Of a DNA stretch of 64,000 bases, positions 1-8,721 are shown piece by piece; the stretch's first letter is position 1; each line of letters begins with the position of its first letter. Below the pieces are notes generated by a model. The model worked only from the letters and a program-made list of their open reading frames with translations, was not told the DNA's origin and ran no database searches. Position numbers and translations under genes: made by a program. Origin of the DNA: Bradyrhizobium sp. SZCCHNS1050 (GTDB lineage Bacteria; Pseudomonadota; Alphaproteobacteria; Rhizobiales; Xanthobacteraceae); the NCBI RefSeq assembly GCF_032484785.1, contig NZ_JAUETR010000001.1, positions 2,979,501-3,043,500 of the forward strand. Direction: 5' to 3'.

Positions 1-872
1 GGCGCCCCCTGCATTGCGCCCATCACCGCGTTGAACTGGTGGAGCCCGTCGCTGTGCCGGTGCGCGAACTTCGCCAGGTCGCGGCGCGTGAAGGTTGATT
101 GCTGCCGGGTGATGGCCTCCAGTCCAAGGGAGGGATCGGCGATGATCCGCGCGCCATTGTTCCGCGCGATCTCGCGGTGCATCTCGGCCCGGTCGGCCTC
201 AATCCCTTCGCCTGCGACGCCCCGAACTTCGATCCTTTTGGCCGGCGCGCCGATCTGGCTTTGCGGCTCGAGCGCAATGCCCTGGGCATCTAGACTGCGA
301 TGGTCGATCCGCGCGTCGATGTCGAGCTCGGCCAGGCGCTCGTTGGCGAGCTCCGCCCAGCGTTTGCGCCAGCGCTCGACCATCTCGGTGCGGTTCCAGT
401 CTCGCACCTTTTGGCCAAAGCCCTTCTCGCCGACCGCGCGCATCGTTAGCATCACGTGGGCATGGGGCTTGGGCAGTCCGTCCTCACCCCTGTCCCAATG
501 CACATTGAGATCGGCAATCATGCCGAGACCGACGAACTCACCGTGAACGAAGTCCCGGGCCAGCTCGATGCCCTGCGCATCAGTCATCTCGCGCGGAAGG
601 GCGAATTCGACCTCGCGTGCAAGCTGGGCATCTTTCCGGACTTCGAACGCTTCGACATCATTCCAAAGCCGTTCGCGATCGCTCCAAGCCTCCGGCGCGT
701 TCTCCGGCAGCATCACCTCGGAATGGACGACGCCACGCTTGCCGGAAAAATCCTGATCACGGCCAAGCTGCTCGTCGCGCAGACGCGAGCCCGAACGGTA
801 GGCGGCCGACGCCACCGCACTGCTTCCGGCCTTGCGGCCGATGACCTTGACGTGAAGATGATAGATCGCCAT
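1..872 (-). CDS. traA: Ti-type conjugative relaxase TraA (MobA/MobL), N-terminal part, cut by window edge
   Basis: The minus strand is open from an ATG at 872-870 to the first base of the window, about 290 codons, so only the N-terminal relaxase domain is visible. It begins MAIYHLHVKVIGRKAGSSA, the usual start of MobA/MobL relaxases. It carries the metal-binding histidine motif PHAHVMLTMR after NVHWDRGEDG, and the first conserved Tyr lies in the AAYRSG segment. The family nicks one oriT strand through a Tyr and guides it into the recipient; Ti-type TraA normally continues into a helicase, which would lie left of the window. A matching oriT sits directly upstream and traC/traD run divergently, as in agrobacterial and rhizobial plasmids and ICEs. 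No stop or frameshift is seen in the visible part. Confidence 0.85.
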   Translation of the reverse strand, partial: MAIYHLHVKVIGRKAGSSAVASAAYRSGSRLRDEQLGRDQDFSGKRGVVHSEVMLPENAPEAWSDRERLWNDVEAFEVRKDAQLAREVEFALPREMTDAQGIELARDFVHGEFVGLGMIADLNVHWDRGEDGLPKPHAHVMLTMRAVGEKGFGQKVRDWNRTEMVERWRKRWAELANERLAELDIDARIDHRSLDAQGIALEPQSQIGAPAKRIEVRGVAGEGIEADRAEMHREIARNNGARIIADPSLGLEAITRQQSTFTRRDLAKFAHRHSDGLHQFNAVMGAMQGA

Positions 873-902
873 CGCGATCAGATCACTGACACACCGAAGC
901 GC

Positions 903-953
903 ACGTCGGAACGACGTATAAGCGCGCCCTCCCTCGAAAAAATCTCGGGAGGG
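903..953 (+). other. oriT: oriT of IncQ/Ti type (inverted repeat plus nic core)
   Basis: Between divergent traA and traC lies an inverted repeat ACGTCG-GAA-CGACGT (903-917), followed at once by ATAAGCGCGCCCTCCC (918-933). This resembles the RSF1010/Ti nic layout, a hairpin followed by TAAGTGCGCCCT, from general knowledge of those origins. A second 7-bp stem, CCCTCCC (927-933) with GGGAGGG (947-953), overlaps the nic side. By analogy the nick would fall within GCGCG/CCCT. Layout and location both support the call; nicking itself is inferred. Confidence 0.75.
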
Positions 954-1042
954 ATCGCACCGTGTCAGCCTGTCCTGATGATCCTACAGTATTCTGCTGT
1001 TTGCTCGCCTATGATTTCTGCATCGAACTCATGGAGACGAGG

Positions 1043-1369
1043 ATGCGCAAACCACGAGACTTTGATGCGGACCTGAAGGCACTCGAAGAAAAGGCGCGCG
1101 GGCTGAAAACTCGCAAGGTGCGCCAGCTCGGCGAACTGGTTATCGCGACTGGAGCCGACACTCTCACCGCTGAAGAACTGGCCGGCGCGCTGATCGTGCT
1201 GGCCGAGACGAAAGAGGCCGGTAGGAAGGAGGCATGGGCCAAGCGCGGCGCCGCGTTCTTTCAAAGCCGGTCGCGGCGAAATGCGCCAACAACTGACCTC
1301 AACCCTGACGTCGCTCCTACGCAACCGAGCGGCGTGCAACCGGCATCAAGCCGCAAGGGCGCGGCATGA
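1043..1369 (+). CDS. traC: Conjugal transfer protein TraC
   Basis: A 108-residue protein starting MRKPRDFDADLKALEEKARG, with a coiled-coil-like charged N-terminus and the conserved block LGELVIATGADTLTAEELAG. This is the length and pattern of TraC of Ti-type transfer regions, a small DNA-processing accessory encoded beside oriT. The ATG at 1043 is preferred over upstream in-frame starts because GGAGACGAGG lies just before it. The stop precedes the traD ATG by one base, so the two are translationally coupled. The next expected gene, the coupling protein traG, is missing; transposase debris lies there instead. Confidence 0.75.
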   Translation: MRKPRDFDADLKALEEKARGLKTRKVRQLGELVIATGADTLTAEELAGALIVLAETKEAGRKEAWAKRGAAFFQSRSRRNAPTTDLNPDVAPTQPSGVQPASSRKGAA

Positions 1370-1370
1370 C

Positions 1371-1640
1371 ATGCGCGCATGGCAGGTCGAACGCCGCAAG
1401 CGCACGCGGCACCTCATCGAACTCGGCGGTCTCGTCGTCAAAGCCGGAATCGTGGGGCTGACTCGCGATGATCGCGTTATGATCTACGGCGCGTTAATCT
1501 GGATCGCCGAGAAACTCAACGGCGATCGGCGCGAAACGGCGAGTGCGCTCTGGGCCGCAAAAGGAAAGGAGGCATTTTCTGTGGAACGGGCGACACATGT
1601 ACTCTCACTATCGCAGCAAACGGCGCAGCATCGGGAATGA
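1371..1640 (+). CDS. traD: Conjugal transfer protein TraD (small)
   Basis: An 89-residue protein starting MRAWQVERRKRTRHLIELG, with the family core IELGGLVVKAGI and GALIWIAEKL. The small TraD of Ti plasmids (about 70-90 residues, unrelated to F-plasmid TraD) has the same KxxLGGLVVKAGL core and takes part in DNA processing with TraC. It starts one base after the traC stop. The C-terminal tail (VERATHVLSLSQQTAQHRE) does not look conserved and may be a new end created when the region downstream was replaced by insertion-sequence remnants. Confidence 0.7.
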   Translation: MRAWQVERRKRTRHLIELGGLVVKAGIVGLTRDDRVMIYGALIWIAEKLNGDRRETASALWAAKGKEAFSVERATHVLSLSQQTAQHRE

Positions 1641-1814
1641 CCCATCGTGGGCGGCGCGAAGTCTCCGAATATTGCAGTGCTGCCCGCCAACGCGCGGCTT
1701 GAGGTCCCTTTTCGGTTGGATGGAAGCCAGAGTTCAGACCTTTGATGGCTTACCCAAAGCTCCGCTGAAAGATCGACTTTAGTGACGAACACAAACGTGC
1801 CGTAAGCGTCGTTC

Positions 1815-2010
1815 TCAAGCCACGGCTTTGAGGACTTGACCGCGGTAGACCCAGGGCAGGAGCTCGTCTATTTCGCGGTTCGGATGACCATTCGCGATCC
1901 TGGTCAGGACGTCGGAGAGATAGGCAAGCAGGTCGACATCGTTGCGCTTGCAGGTCTCGATAAGGGAGGCGACGACAGCCCAGTGTTCGGCGTTACAAAG
2001 TACTTTCCCT
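1815..2010 (-). pseudogene. IS66-family transposase TnpC, C-terminal remnant
   Basis: Read on the minus strand, this segment encodes NAEHWAVVASLIETCKRN, then a LLAYLSDVLTRIANGHP block, then ELLPWVYRGQVLKAVA and a stop at 1817-1815. The SLIETCK...L.DVL.RI...ELLPW signature is the C-terminal end of IS66-family TnpC. Nothing upstream continues the transposase, so this is a fragment of a few dozen codons. It is not the same lineage as the IS66 remnant at 11978-13005, whose tail reads differently. It marks the left edge of the cargo block. Confidence 0.75.
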
Positions 2011-2443
2011 GTATTCTGAGCCGACTGCTAAGTGTTCGTTCCCATCGGATGTCTCCAAGCAATCCTAAGGTTATTGGGCCACCATAGCGCGCCTTCCGGG
2101 AATTCTTAATCAGGCTGGTACGCTCTGACGTGTCAAGAGAGATGGCCATTGGTAGATCGTCCTCGGAACTGAATTGCCAACCTGCCGATCTGCAGGACCG
2201 CCAAGTCCCGCCGGGCGCCCCGGCCCCCCGCGCGGCTTCCCGTCGCGCCATAGCGCGGGAAATGCGGCAAGCCAAGCTCTTATTGTGAGCGCACTCGACC
2301 GTGGCTTGTGATCGGGGGGCGGCTCGAACATGACGTTGACGTCTTTGCTCCGGGACAGCGAATAGAGGGCCGGCTTGCGGTCTAGATTGGCATTTGAACA
2401 AAAGAAGAGCTATTCTTTGTTTCGGTGAGCACGGAACAGGGCC
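2011..2443. other. Gap with no recognisable gene
   Basis: Short overlapping reading frames exist on both strands, but none has a plausible start, ribosome-binding site or recognisable motif. The stretch joins the IS66 fragment to the next pseudogene and is probably insertion-sequence or island debris. Confidence 0.4.
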
Positions 2444-2651
2444 GTGTCCGCCAACACCGATGAGATCCAAGGCCTAAACCCGCGCCCTAGAAGCAGCGAC
2501 GGACGAAGTGATCGCGTCATGCGACGGCGACGTGCGAGCGGCTGTTCGAGAGTTGATCGTTGCCAGCGGCATGCTGGAGGACGAGCCGAACGGCCAACGT
2601 GCGGCGGACTCATCGGGCTATGCGCGTGGTGGGACAAGAGGGAAGCAGTAG
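2444..2651 (+). pseudogene. Frameshifted conserved rhizobial hypothetical gene
   Basis: A GTG at 2444 starts MSANTDEIQGLNPRP; the frame then has to shift near 2485 to continue with LEAATDEVIASCDGDVRAAV, then a RELIVASGMLEDE segment and a SSGYARGG segment, ending at TAG 2649-2651. The pattern DE.IA.C.GD.R..V..LIVA...LE.E followed by GYARG resembles a short conserved protein common in rhizobial genomes, often near transposases. I recall the family only as hypothetical. The need for two frames makes this a probable pseudogene rather than a working gene. Confidence 0.45.
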
Positions 2652-3306
2652 GGCAGGGAGAGTTCAGGTGGCCGGCGCAATCGCTCGGCGCCTTGATTGC
2701 CACCACAACGGAGATCACGCATGGTCGAAGGGAGCATGACAGGAGTGGCGTGCCGGCGAGGCGCTTGCCAGTCGACCGCGAGGGACAAGGAAGCTGACGC
2801 AGCGTCGGTGGCCGCTGAGCCGGCTGGCGCGCCGCTCAAGATCGTCGGCACCACGGGTGACGACTCGCAGCTAAGCTTCGAGCTGGCGGCCGGTGCGACA
2901 CGCGGCGACGCGGAAGCTTTCATGCGCGATGAACAGGTTTGTCACTTGTTCCGGTAGCGGTGCAGCTCTCTGGGGTAAGGCTCTCCGACCGGTCTGCCGA
3001 AATGTCAGGGCGACGCGGCCGGACGGGTTCATTCTGCCAAGCTACAAGAAATGCCGGATACGACCAAAAATAGAGTCGGTGGCGAGGCTAAGTGTTGAGT
3101 CCGAAATCGGAGCGTCGTGCCTCAATTTAACGCAATCAATCAGACGTTCAATTTACTGCAGCGAGACTCGGCCGACATATAGGCGCGCTCAGAGCACGGG
3201 AGTCGACCAAAATTTCCTATCAGCAGTACTATCGCTGCGTCTGGCCCTCCGGTAACATTCACCTAAAGGTTGCTTTTGGGCACCTGGCGGGACCGAGGAG
3301 AGGGAG
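2652..3306. other. Gap upstream of the repeat-protein gene
   Basis: No reading frame here has a convincing start and motif. The composition shifts toward AT from about 3000 on, matching the cargo genes that follow. GAGGAGAGGGAG just before the ATG at 3307 is a strong ribosome-binding site. The promoter of the 3307 gene must lie in this stretch, but no box stands out. Confidence 0.4.
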
Positions 3307-5682
3307 ATGGTTTACGCTCGCATTTTTACGCTGCAGATATTCCTGCAAACTCTGTTTGTGGTCACAGGTGAAGTAAAAAGTTCCTATGCTTATGTAATCG
3401 ATGGCATGACGCTGGGTGAGAAACTCCCGGCCAGTTCTTACGCAAAGAGGTTCAGTGAGTGCAGCGACAGCCGCGATTTTGACGGATATCAGTGGTGCAA
3501 GCGAATTCAGCCGAGGCCGACTAGCTTAGGTCGCGGTCAAGCTACTACACAGATTCTTCGGTCGAAAGATGGAACACTCACCTATCTTATGACGACCGTA
3601 GCGCCCGTCTCGCTTAGCAAGTCGATAGTGCAGGCGGAGATTGACGAGCTCTCGCGAGAAAACAAAGAACAACCAATAAAGCTTGACTGGTATCAGACTC
3701 GAGATGGCATCACTGCCGTAATCGGTGTATGGGGCAAGCTTGAACTCGCAAGGATCCACAAAGACGATATTGGTCGCACGGATGCATTGATTGATCCCTT
3801 GGAAGATCCCGATAAATCAACAGATCAGGGCCTTCCCATATTTAGAGTAGCGGGAGAAGCCGGCTATGTCTATTGCGCAAGCTTCGATGCAAGTGGACGG
3901 GGGCACAGGCACTACGTTGCAGCCAATATGGCTCAGGCGGCGATCACGACCTTCGTTCCCACGCTCGAGGAAGCCGTTCGCGATGACCAGACTCGTTCGG
4001 CAGATGACTTCTCGCTCTGGATTAAAGTCGCTCAGGACAGCAGGCGTATCGCCGTTGCCGCCTCTCCTGCGGTTGCAAATCGAGAATTGGATAAGATCTT
4101 CCAGAGATACCGGCAAAAAAAGCTTCAATCGCGTGTGTGGGCGCTACTTCCTTTGGGTGTTTCTGAAACGCTCGGTCAGAAGATACATTGGACGGAAGTA
4201 AACTATGGTCCTAATACCCTGTATCCGGAAATACGAGAACGGATATTAGAGTTCTTGGCTGCAAATCCCAAAGGACGATTTTCAGAGTTTCTATATTACA
4301 CGATAGGTGAGTTCGAAAAAGGACTGGCGGTTAACCCCTCGTCGGTCATCAAGACGGAGCTCCGGTATGCTATGGGCTATGCTGCTCTTAGGCCGTTACT
4401 CGAAGGCGTCGTAAAACGTCTAAACGATCCCGAAATCCATCTTGCCGACGGCGATTCCATAGAGTCAGTAATCTCGCTCCTGAATCATGAAGCACGATAT
4501 AGAAGTACGCGACTAAGTGCTGTCGATCCCGAGTTTGTAAGCAGGGCGGCAGTCGCCAAGCCGCTGTTCGAGCTGGTGCTAAATGACGAATCGTCTAGAT
4601 TGGCCGATGATGCGGCCTACATGATAGGCTGGCTTGCGTTTCATCAGAATAAGATGCAAGAAGCGCTCGGTTACGCTGCGCGGGCAATGAACGTTGGAAA
4701 TGGCGATTATAGTTCTGCTGCCACACGGCTAGTGCTTCGAATATTTGAGAGATACACGCCTCAGCAGCAGGTTGCAGCACTTGAAGAGATTCCTGCGTTG
4801 TCGCAGCAGCCCGCGATATGGTACAAGGTGGCTCGAGATGCTTACCGGCGTTTCGATTATACGTACGTGATCGATGTAGCTGAGAGAGCGTTGCGCTACT
4901 TGCAAGCGCCGTCGGACCAGCTACCTGCGACTACGGACCCAATTCTCATTGCGCAAGCACTGAAAAAGATTAAGCACAAGTATGCTGACGATCCCAATTT
5001 TGTGGAAATTCCATACGTGTTGCAGGCGTCTCGGGAGATCGTCGAACTTAGCACCTCTATTAAATCAATTGCTGACAGTCGCCCTGATGCGGCCAATAAA
5101 ATTGTGAGAATGGCTGTGATCAAGTACTCACGGCTCACAGACGCCACCGACGACGTAGCCAGCAGAAAGCGCATGGCGCCGCTGGCGCACCGCGACCTAC
5201 GACAGGCCCTGCACCTTATAGACATTTCTCTCGCGCAGTTGCCAAAGAAGACGCAACTCGATTCACTACGCGAATGGCTACTTTATAGAAAGGTCAGAAT
5301 CCTGGTTTCTTTTGATCCTCGCAAGGTTCCAACCTCAGTCGTGGATCTTTCAAACGAATTCCCGGGTTCAGGCCTGTTAGACGACGCCATGGCGGAGCAG
5401 TTGTACTCGGAGGGAGTAAGGCTAAAAAATGTAGAGGCCGCCGAGCGCACTTTTCAAGCGCTCGTCGATAAGTTTCCCCGAGCCAACGCTATCGACAACG
5501 CGTACACCTGGATGGCGATCATTTATCACTGCGCGAACAGGGCTCCGGAAGAGCATAGAATGAATTTTGAAATAATTCGACGCTTTCCAACAACGCGCCA
5601 CGCGTTGTATGCTGCTAAACGGGAGGCCGTGGGTGGTTCGGTCAGCTGCAGCGTTTGGAGCGACGACGATGAAAATCTCTGA
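3307..5682 (+). CDS. Exported or membrane-anchored helical-repeat (TPR-like) protein of the cargo block
   Basis: A 791-residue protein of unknown function. Residues 6-28 are hydrophobic (RIFTLQIFLQTLFVVTG), consistent with a signal peptide or anchor. Residues 30-250 form a mixed segment with Cys residues, and the rest is largely helical. Near the C-terminus the pattern AERTFQALVDKFPRANAID, followed by an AYTWMAIIYH helix, resembles TPR units of the BamD/YbgF type. Codon use and base composition are AT-rich compared with the chromosome, like the three genes on the other strand. It ends 2 bases from the stop of the trypsin-STAND gene, so the two are tightly convergent. A strong GGAGAGGGAG site supports the start. 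Its role is unknown; proximity suggests it belongs to the same acquired module. Confidence 0.6.
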   Translation: MVYARIFTLQIFLQTLFVVTGEVKSSYAYVIDGMTLGEKLPASSYAKRFSECSDSRDFDGYQWCKRIQPRPTSLGRGQATTQILRSKDGTLTYLMTTVAPVSLSKSIVQAEIDELSRENKEQPIKLDWYQTRDGITAVIGVWGKLELARIHKDDIGRTDALIDPLEDPDKSTDQGLPIFRVAGEAGYVYCASFDASGRGHRHYVAANMAQAAITTFVPTLEEAVRDDQTRSADDFSLWIKVAQDSRRIAVAASPAVANRELDKIFQRYRQKKLQSRVWALLPLGVSETLGQKIHWTEVNYGPNTLYPEIRERILEFLAANPKGRFSEFLYYTIGEFEKGLAVNPSSVIKTELRYAMGYAALRPLLEGVVKRLNDPEIHLADGDSIESVISLLNHEARYRSTRLSAVDPEFVSRAAVAKPLFELVLNDESSRLADDAAYMIGWLAFHQNKMQEALGYAARAMNVGNGDYSSAATRLVLRIFERYTPQQQVAALEEIPALSQQPAIWYKVARDAYRRFDYTYVIDVAERALRYLQAPSDQLPATTDPILIAQALKKIKHKYADDPNFVEIPYVLQASREIVELSTSIKSIADSRPDAANKIVRMAVIKYSRLTDATDDVASRKRMAPLAHRDLRQALHLIDISLAQLPKKTQLDSLREWLLYRKVRILVSFDPRKVPTSVVDLSNEFPGSGLLDDAMAEQLYSEGVRLKNVEAAERTFQALVDKFPRANAIDNAYTWMAIIYHCANRAPEEHRMNFEIIRRFPTTRHALYAAKREAVGGSVSCSVWSDDDENL

Positions 5683-5684
5683 AC

Positions 5685-8582
5685 TCATCTTGAGTCGCTT
5701 GGTCTAATCGACCGTCCAACTCGTATCCCAATGGTGCTGCTGCCAGAGCTGGACCAGTCGCGGGCTGATGAGCGCAGTCCCCTTGGCTTGTCAAGGTATG
5801 AGCCGCCCCTTATAACGTGCCGTATACAAGCTGTTTCATTCCATGGCTCCTTCTTTGGCCCGTCTCCGTAATTGTCTCTGAAACAGTCCGCAACCCACTC
5901 GGACACGTTCCCGTGCATGTCGAATAACCCAAAATCGTTTGGGCGCTTTTTTCCAACCTCTTGTGGTTCCGTGAGTGCGAGACCCCCACCGTACCATGCG
6001 TATAGATCGAGCTCCTTGTCGTCGTTGCCAAAGGAAAAGTAGGTCGATTTTCCGCCTCTGGCTGCGTACTCCCACTCGGCCTCGCTTAACAGCCGATAGT
6101 CCTCGGCAGTCACCTGCTTCAGCCAAGATGCATAGTCACGTGCATCGGCCCAGCTGACGTTCGTAATCGGCGTATTTCCGTTAGTTGCTGGATCCGCTCT
6201 CTGCGAACAAAATGAAAACCTAACACACTGGTCCCATTCGTCGTTCGTTATCTCATGCTTGGACACGGCAATTGGCGTCTCAAACTCTAACATCTTGGCA
6301 GGCTGCTCCCTGGCCATCTCTTTTACCGCCGCGGTTGGCGAGCCGATGATGATGCGGCCGGTTGGTAAAACGACCATTTCGGGGCAGTGCGAGCATTCTT
6401 TGAAAGTACTCCCTACAGACAGCGAGCCAACCGCAGCAGTATGAACTTGAGTGAGTTGGTAGGCCATCAAATGAAGCCAACGGTGCTGCCACCAGATCAC
6501 CGCGGTAATGACTGCTATACAAAAAGCGACAGCAGAAGCCAAGCGGATGCGCCGGGATTGACGTCTAGAGGATTCGTCCGCTTCCTTGGATGCATTCAGA
6601 TAAGTGACCTCCTTGCCGGTCGGTGCCCGAGAGCCGACCAGGCCCTTTCGCACCAGTTCTAAGGAAGCAACGTCAAGAAGGCCGGCTGACGGATCCCTTG
6701 GGTCCCATTCCTTGGCGCGGTCGGATAGACGACGGATGGCTCTTTGACCAAGCCTTTCCGACCGGTCAAAGCGACGACGCACAGGAGAAGCAAGAGTGTC
6801 GTGAGCGAGCCTCGTGGACCTTTCGTCATCGGCGGTAGCTACCGTGTAGAGCAGAGCATTTCGCAGGAGCTCGTCGATCAATCCTTCGATATCGTGTTTT
6901 TGATCAGCAAGATGGGCATATAGCTTAAACGTCTCCGACCTGGACAGCTCAAGCGCTGTGCCATAGTCCGTGGTATGCCGGTAGAGGATATCCTCGACTA
7001 GTCCCGAGTTGACATGTTGCGGATAGATCTCCGCTAGAACGTTTATTTGTTCTTCAAGAAATTGATCGAGGTCCAATTTTCCACGCATGCGGACGTCATA
7101 GTGCGTCAGACTAAGGCACTGGTTGCCGGCTCGGTCCTTCTTGGCCTCTTGCCAGAGCCGCGTAAGAATGATGCTTAGCATGGGTGTTATGGGCGACTTG
7201 GGGTCGCTTAACAGATCCATGCCTATGCGCGCCGGAAGGTCGTCATCGACGCCAACATTATACCAACTACGGAGCCGCCGGGTGCTGACTATACCGCGGA
7301 CCACTTCCTCGATTTCATCCTGCGTTAATCTCTCAAGAAAGAACTCGGTAAAGACCACCTCCGCCTCGCGCAAGCGGGCACGAACTTCGGCCAGCCATTC
7401 GCTTCGAAATCCGATCAGAATTCTAGTATCGCGTCGCTCGTGTTTAAGTCGCTTGAGGCGGTGTGCCAACTGGCTAAGTTCGGCGTTACCGAACGACCGG
7501 CTAGTGAATGCTTCCTCTATCTGGTCGATTACTAGGACAACAGGCTTATTGCTGGTGTCGGTGGCGGCAAGAGCTTCTTTAAGGCGGTCTTCGAAAAGCT
7601 CCAGAAGAGTCTTGCCCGCCTCCCTGCGATGCGCCCGCGCTTCGTAGCTCCACCGTAGGCGAGGAAGCAACCCAGCCTCGAGTAATGACGATTTCCCGAC
7701 CCCTGAAGCTCCATACACCAGAATGACGCCGGGCCCCTCGTTGTCAACCACCTGCTCATATAGTTCCCGCAATCTACGGCTTCTACCAAAGAAGACTTCC
7801 GCATGCTCGGCGCCGTACCATCGAAGGTACCGGAACGGCTCTGCTGGCAGTGCTTGATGAGGAAGTCCCGGCAATCCGAGAATTGGATCTATTGCTGGCA
7901 GATATCGTGCGCAGCGTGTTTGGAGTACGTCGTTGTTGATGGGACAAGCGAACAGTACGCCAGCTGCAACGGAATCTCTATTGAGAGGTGAAACTAAGTT
8001 TGATCGGATAATGCCGACTGCGACGCCATCAACAAGGCATGGAGCGCCAGAGAAGCCGTCTAGTCGAGCGCTCTGACCGGCTGCGACATTGTCGCTGTAA
8101 AGCTGATAGACGTCGATCTCTGGACCTTGTGACAGTGCGCCTTGAACGCGGCCGTCAATGAAGAGAGCCCCACCAGCCATCTCGGCAATTGCGGGGAAGC
8201 CCCAACTTTCAAATGCTCGAGAGGCACTGTTGTCATTGGAGTTGGGAGAGAGTTCGCCGAGCGTCAGTGGAAAAATGCCTGCTGTCGGATTGTCAAGTTC
8301 CAACAAAGCCCAGTCGCCTATAACGTCAAAGCATCCCTCTGTTACTTTAGCTGCAAGATCGCACAATCCAGCGTCCGGAAATGTTACCCGCAAGGCCGAG
8401 TAGAAAAATGGAGCGTCACTCAGCGAAGACTGGATCCGATCTCCCACAACATGAAAGGCGGTCAAAAGGTGCCGCTCGGTTACTAAAAAACCCGTTCCGA
8501 GGACTGTATTGCGATCGTCCCTAATGCTCGTTATCCGTGCGATTGCTCGCTTTATCTCCGGTCTCATGGCACAAGTCCACAC
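5685..8582 (-). CDS. Trypsin-like protease / STAND NTPase / membrane helix / FGE-fold fusion
   Basis: A 965-residue multidomain protein. Residues 10-210 are a trypsin-fold protease with an apparent triad: His44 (TAFHVV), Asp90 (GDWALLEL) and Ser178 (GFSGAP, a variant of GDSGGP). Residues 250-600 are a STAND-type NTPase with Walker A GASGVGKSS (291-299) and Walker B VVLVIDQIEE (348-357). A single hydrophobic helix lies at about 680-698. Residues 725-960 form a formylglycine-generating-enzyme/SUMF1 fold (RLLSEAEWEYAARGG, FGLFDMHGNVSEW, HVIRGGSY). The paired Cys that FGE uses after GGSY are absent (GGSYLDKPRG), so this domain probably binds a ligand or protein rather than oxidising cysteine. STAND proteins are typically signal-triggered oligomerising switches. 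The start is a GTG at 8582 or the ATG five codons in, at 8567. It is the third gene of a caspase-hydrolase-STAND series. Confidence 0.85.
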   Translation of the reverse strand: MWTCAMRPEIKRAIARITSIRDDRNTVLGTGFLVTERHLLTAFHVVGDRIQSSLSDAPFFYSALRVTFPDAGLCDLAAKVTEGCFDVIGDWALLELDNPTAGIFPLTLGELSPNSNDNSASRAFESWGFPAIAEMAGGALFIDGRVQGALSQGPEIDVYQLYSDNVAAGQSARLDGFSGAPCLVDGVAVGIIRSNLVSPLNRDSVAAGVLFACPINNDVLQTRCARYLPAIDPILGLPGLPHQALPAEPFRYLRWYGAEHAEVFFGRSRRLRELYEQVVDNEGPGVILVYGASGVGKSSLLEAGLLPRLRWSYEARAHRREAGKTLLELFEDRLKEALAATDTSNKPVVLVIDQIEEAFTSRSFGNAELSQLAHRLKRLKHERRDTRILIGFRSEWLAEVRARLREAEVVFTEFFLERLTQDEIEEVVRGIVSTRRLRSWYNVGVDDDLPARIGMDLLSDPKSPITPMLSIILTRLWQEAKKDRAGNQCLSLTHYDVRMRGKLDLDQFLEEQINVLAEIYPQHVNSGLVEDILYRHTTDYGTALELSRSETFKLYAHLADQKHDIEGLIDELLRNALLYTVATADDERSTRLAHDTLASPVRRRFDRSERLGQRAIRRLSDRAKEWDPRDPSAGLLDVASLELVRKGLVGSRAPTGKEVTYLNASKEADESSRRQSRRIRLASAVAFCIAVITAVIWWQHRWLHLMAYQLTQVHTAAVGSLSVGSTFKECSHCPEMVVLPTGRIIIGSPTAAVKEMAREQPAKMLEFETPIAVSKHEITNDEWDQCVRFSFCSQRADPATNGNTPITNVSWADARDYASWLKQVTAEDYRLLSEAEWEYAARGGKSTYFSFGNDDKELDLYAWYGGGLALTEPQEVGKKRPNDFGLFDMHGNVSEWVADCFRDNYGDGPKKEPWNETACIRHVIRGGSYLDKPRGLRSSARDWSSSGSSTIGIRVGRSIRPSDSR

Positions 8583-8721
8583 TATGATTTAAGGTCCGTG
8601 CCTATCGGCAGGCTAAAGTATGCTTCCATTGCCTTCGTGCAGGCTAAGGAGGCGTTCTCGGATGTCTCACTTTGACGCTGGTTCAGAAGGGAACGCTAGT
8701 TGCGCGAGAACAGCCGCCGCC

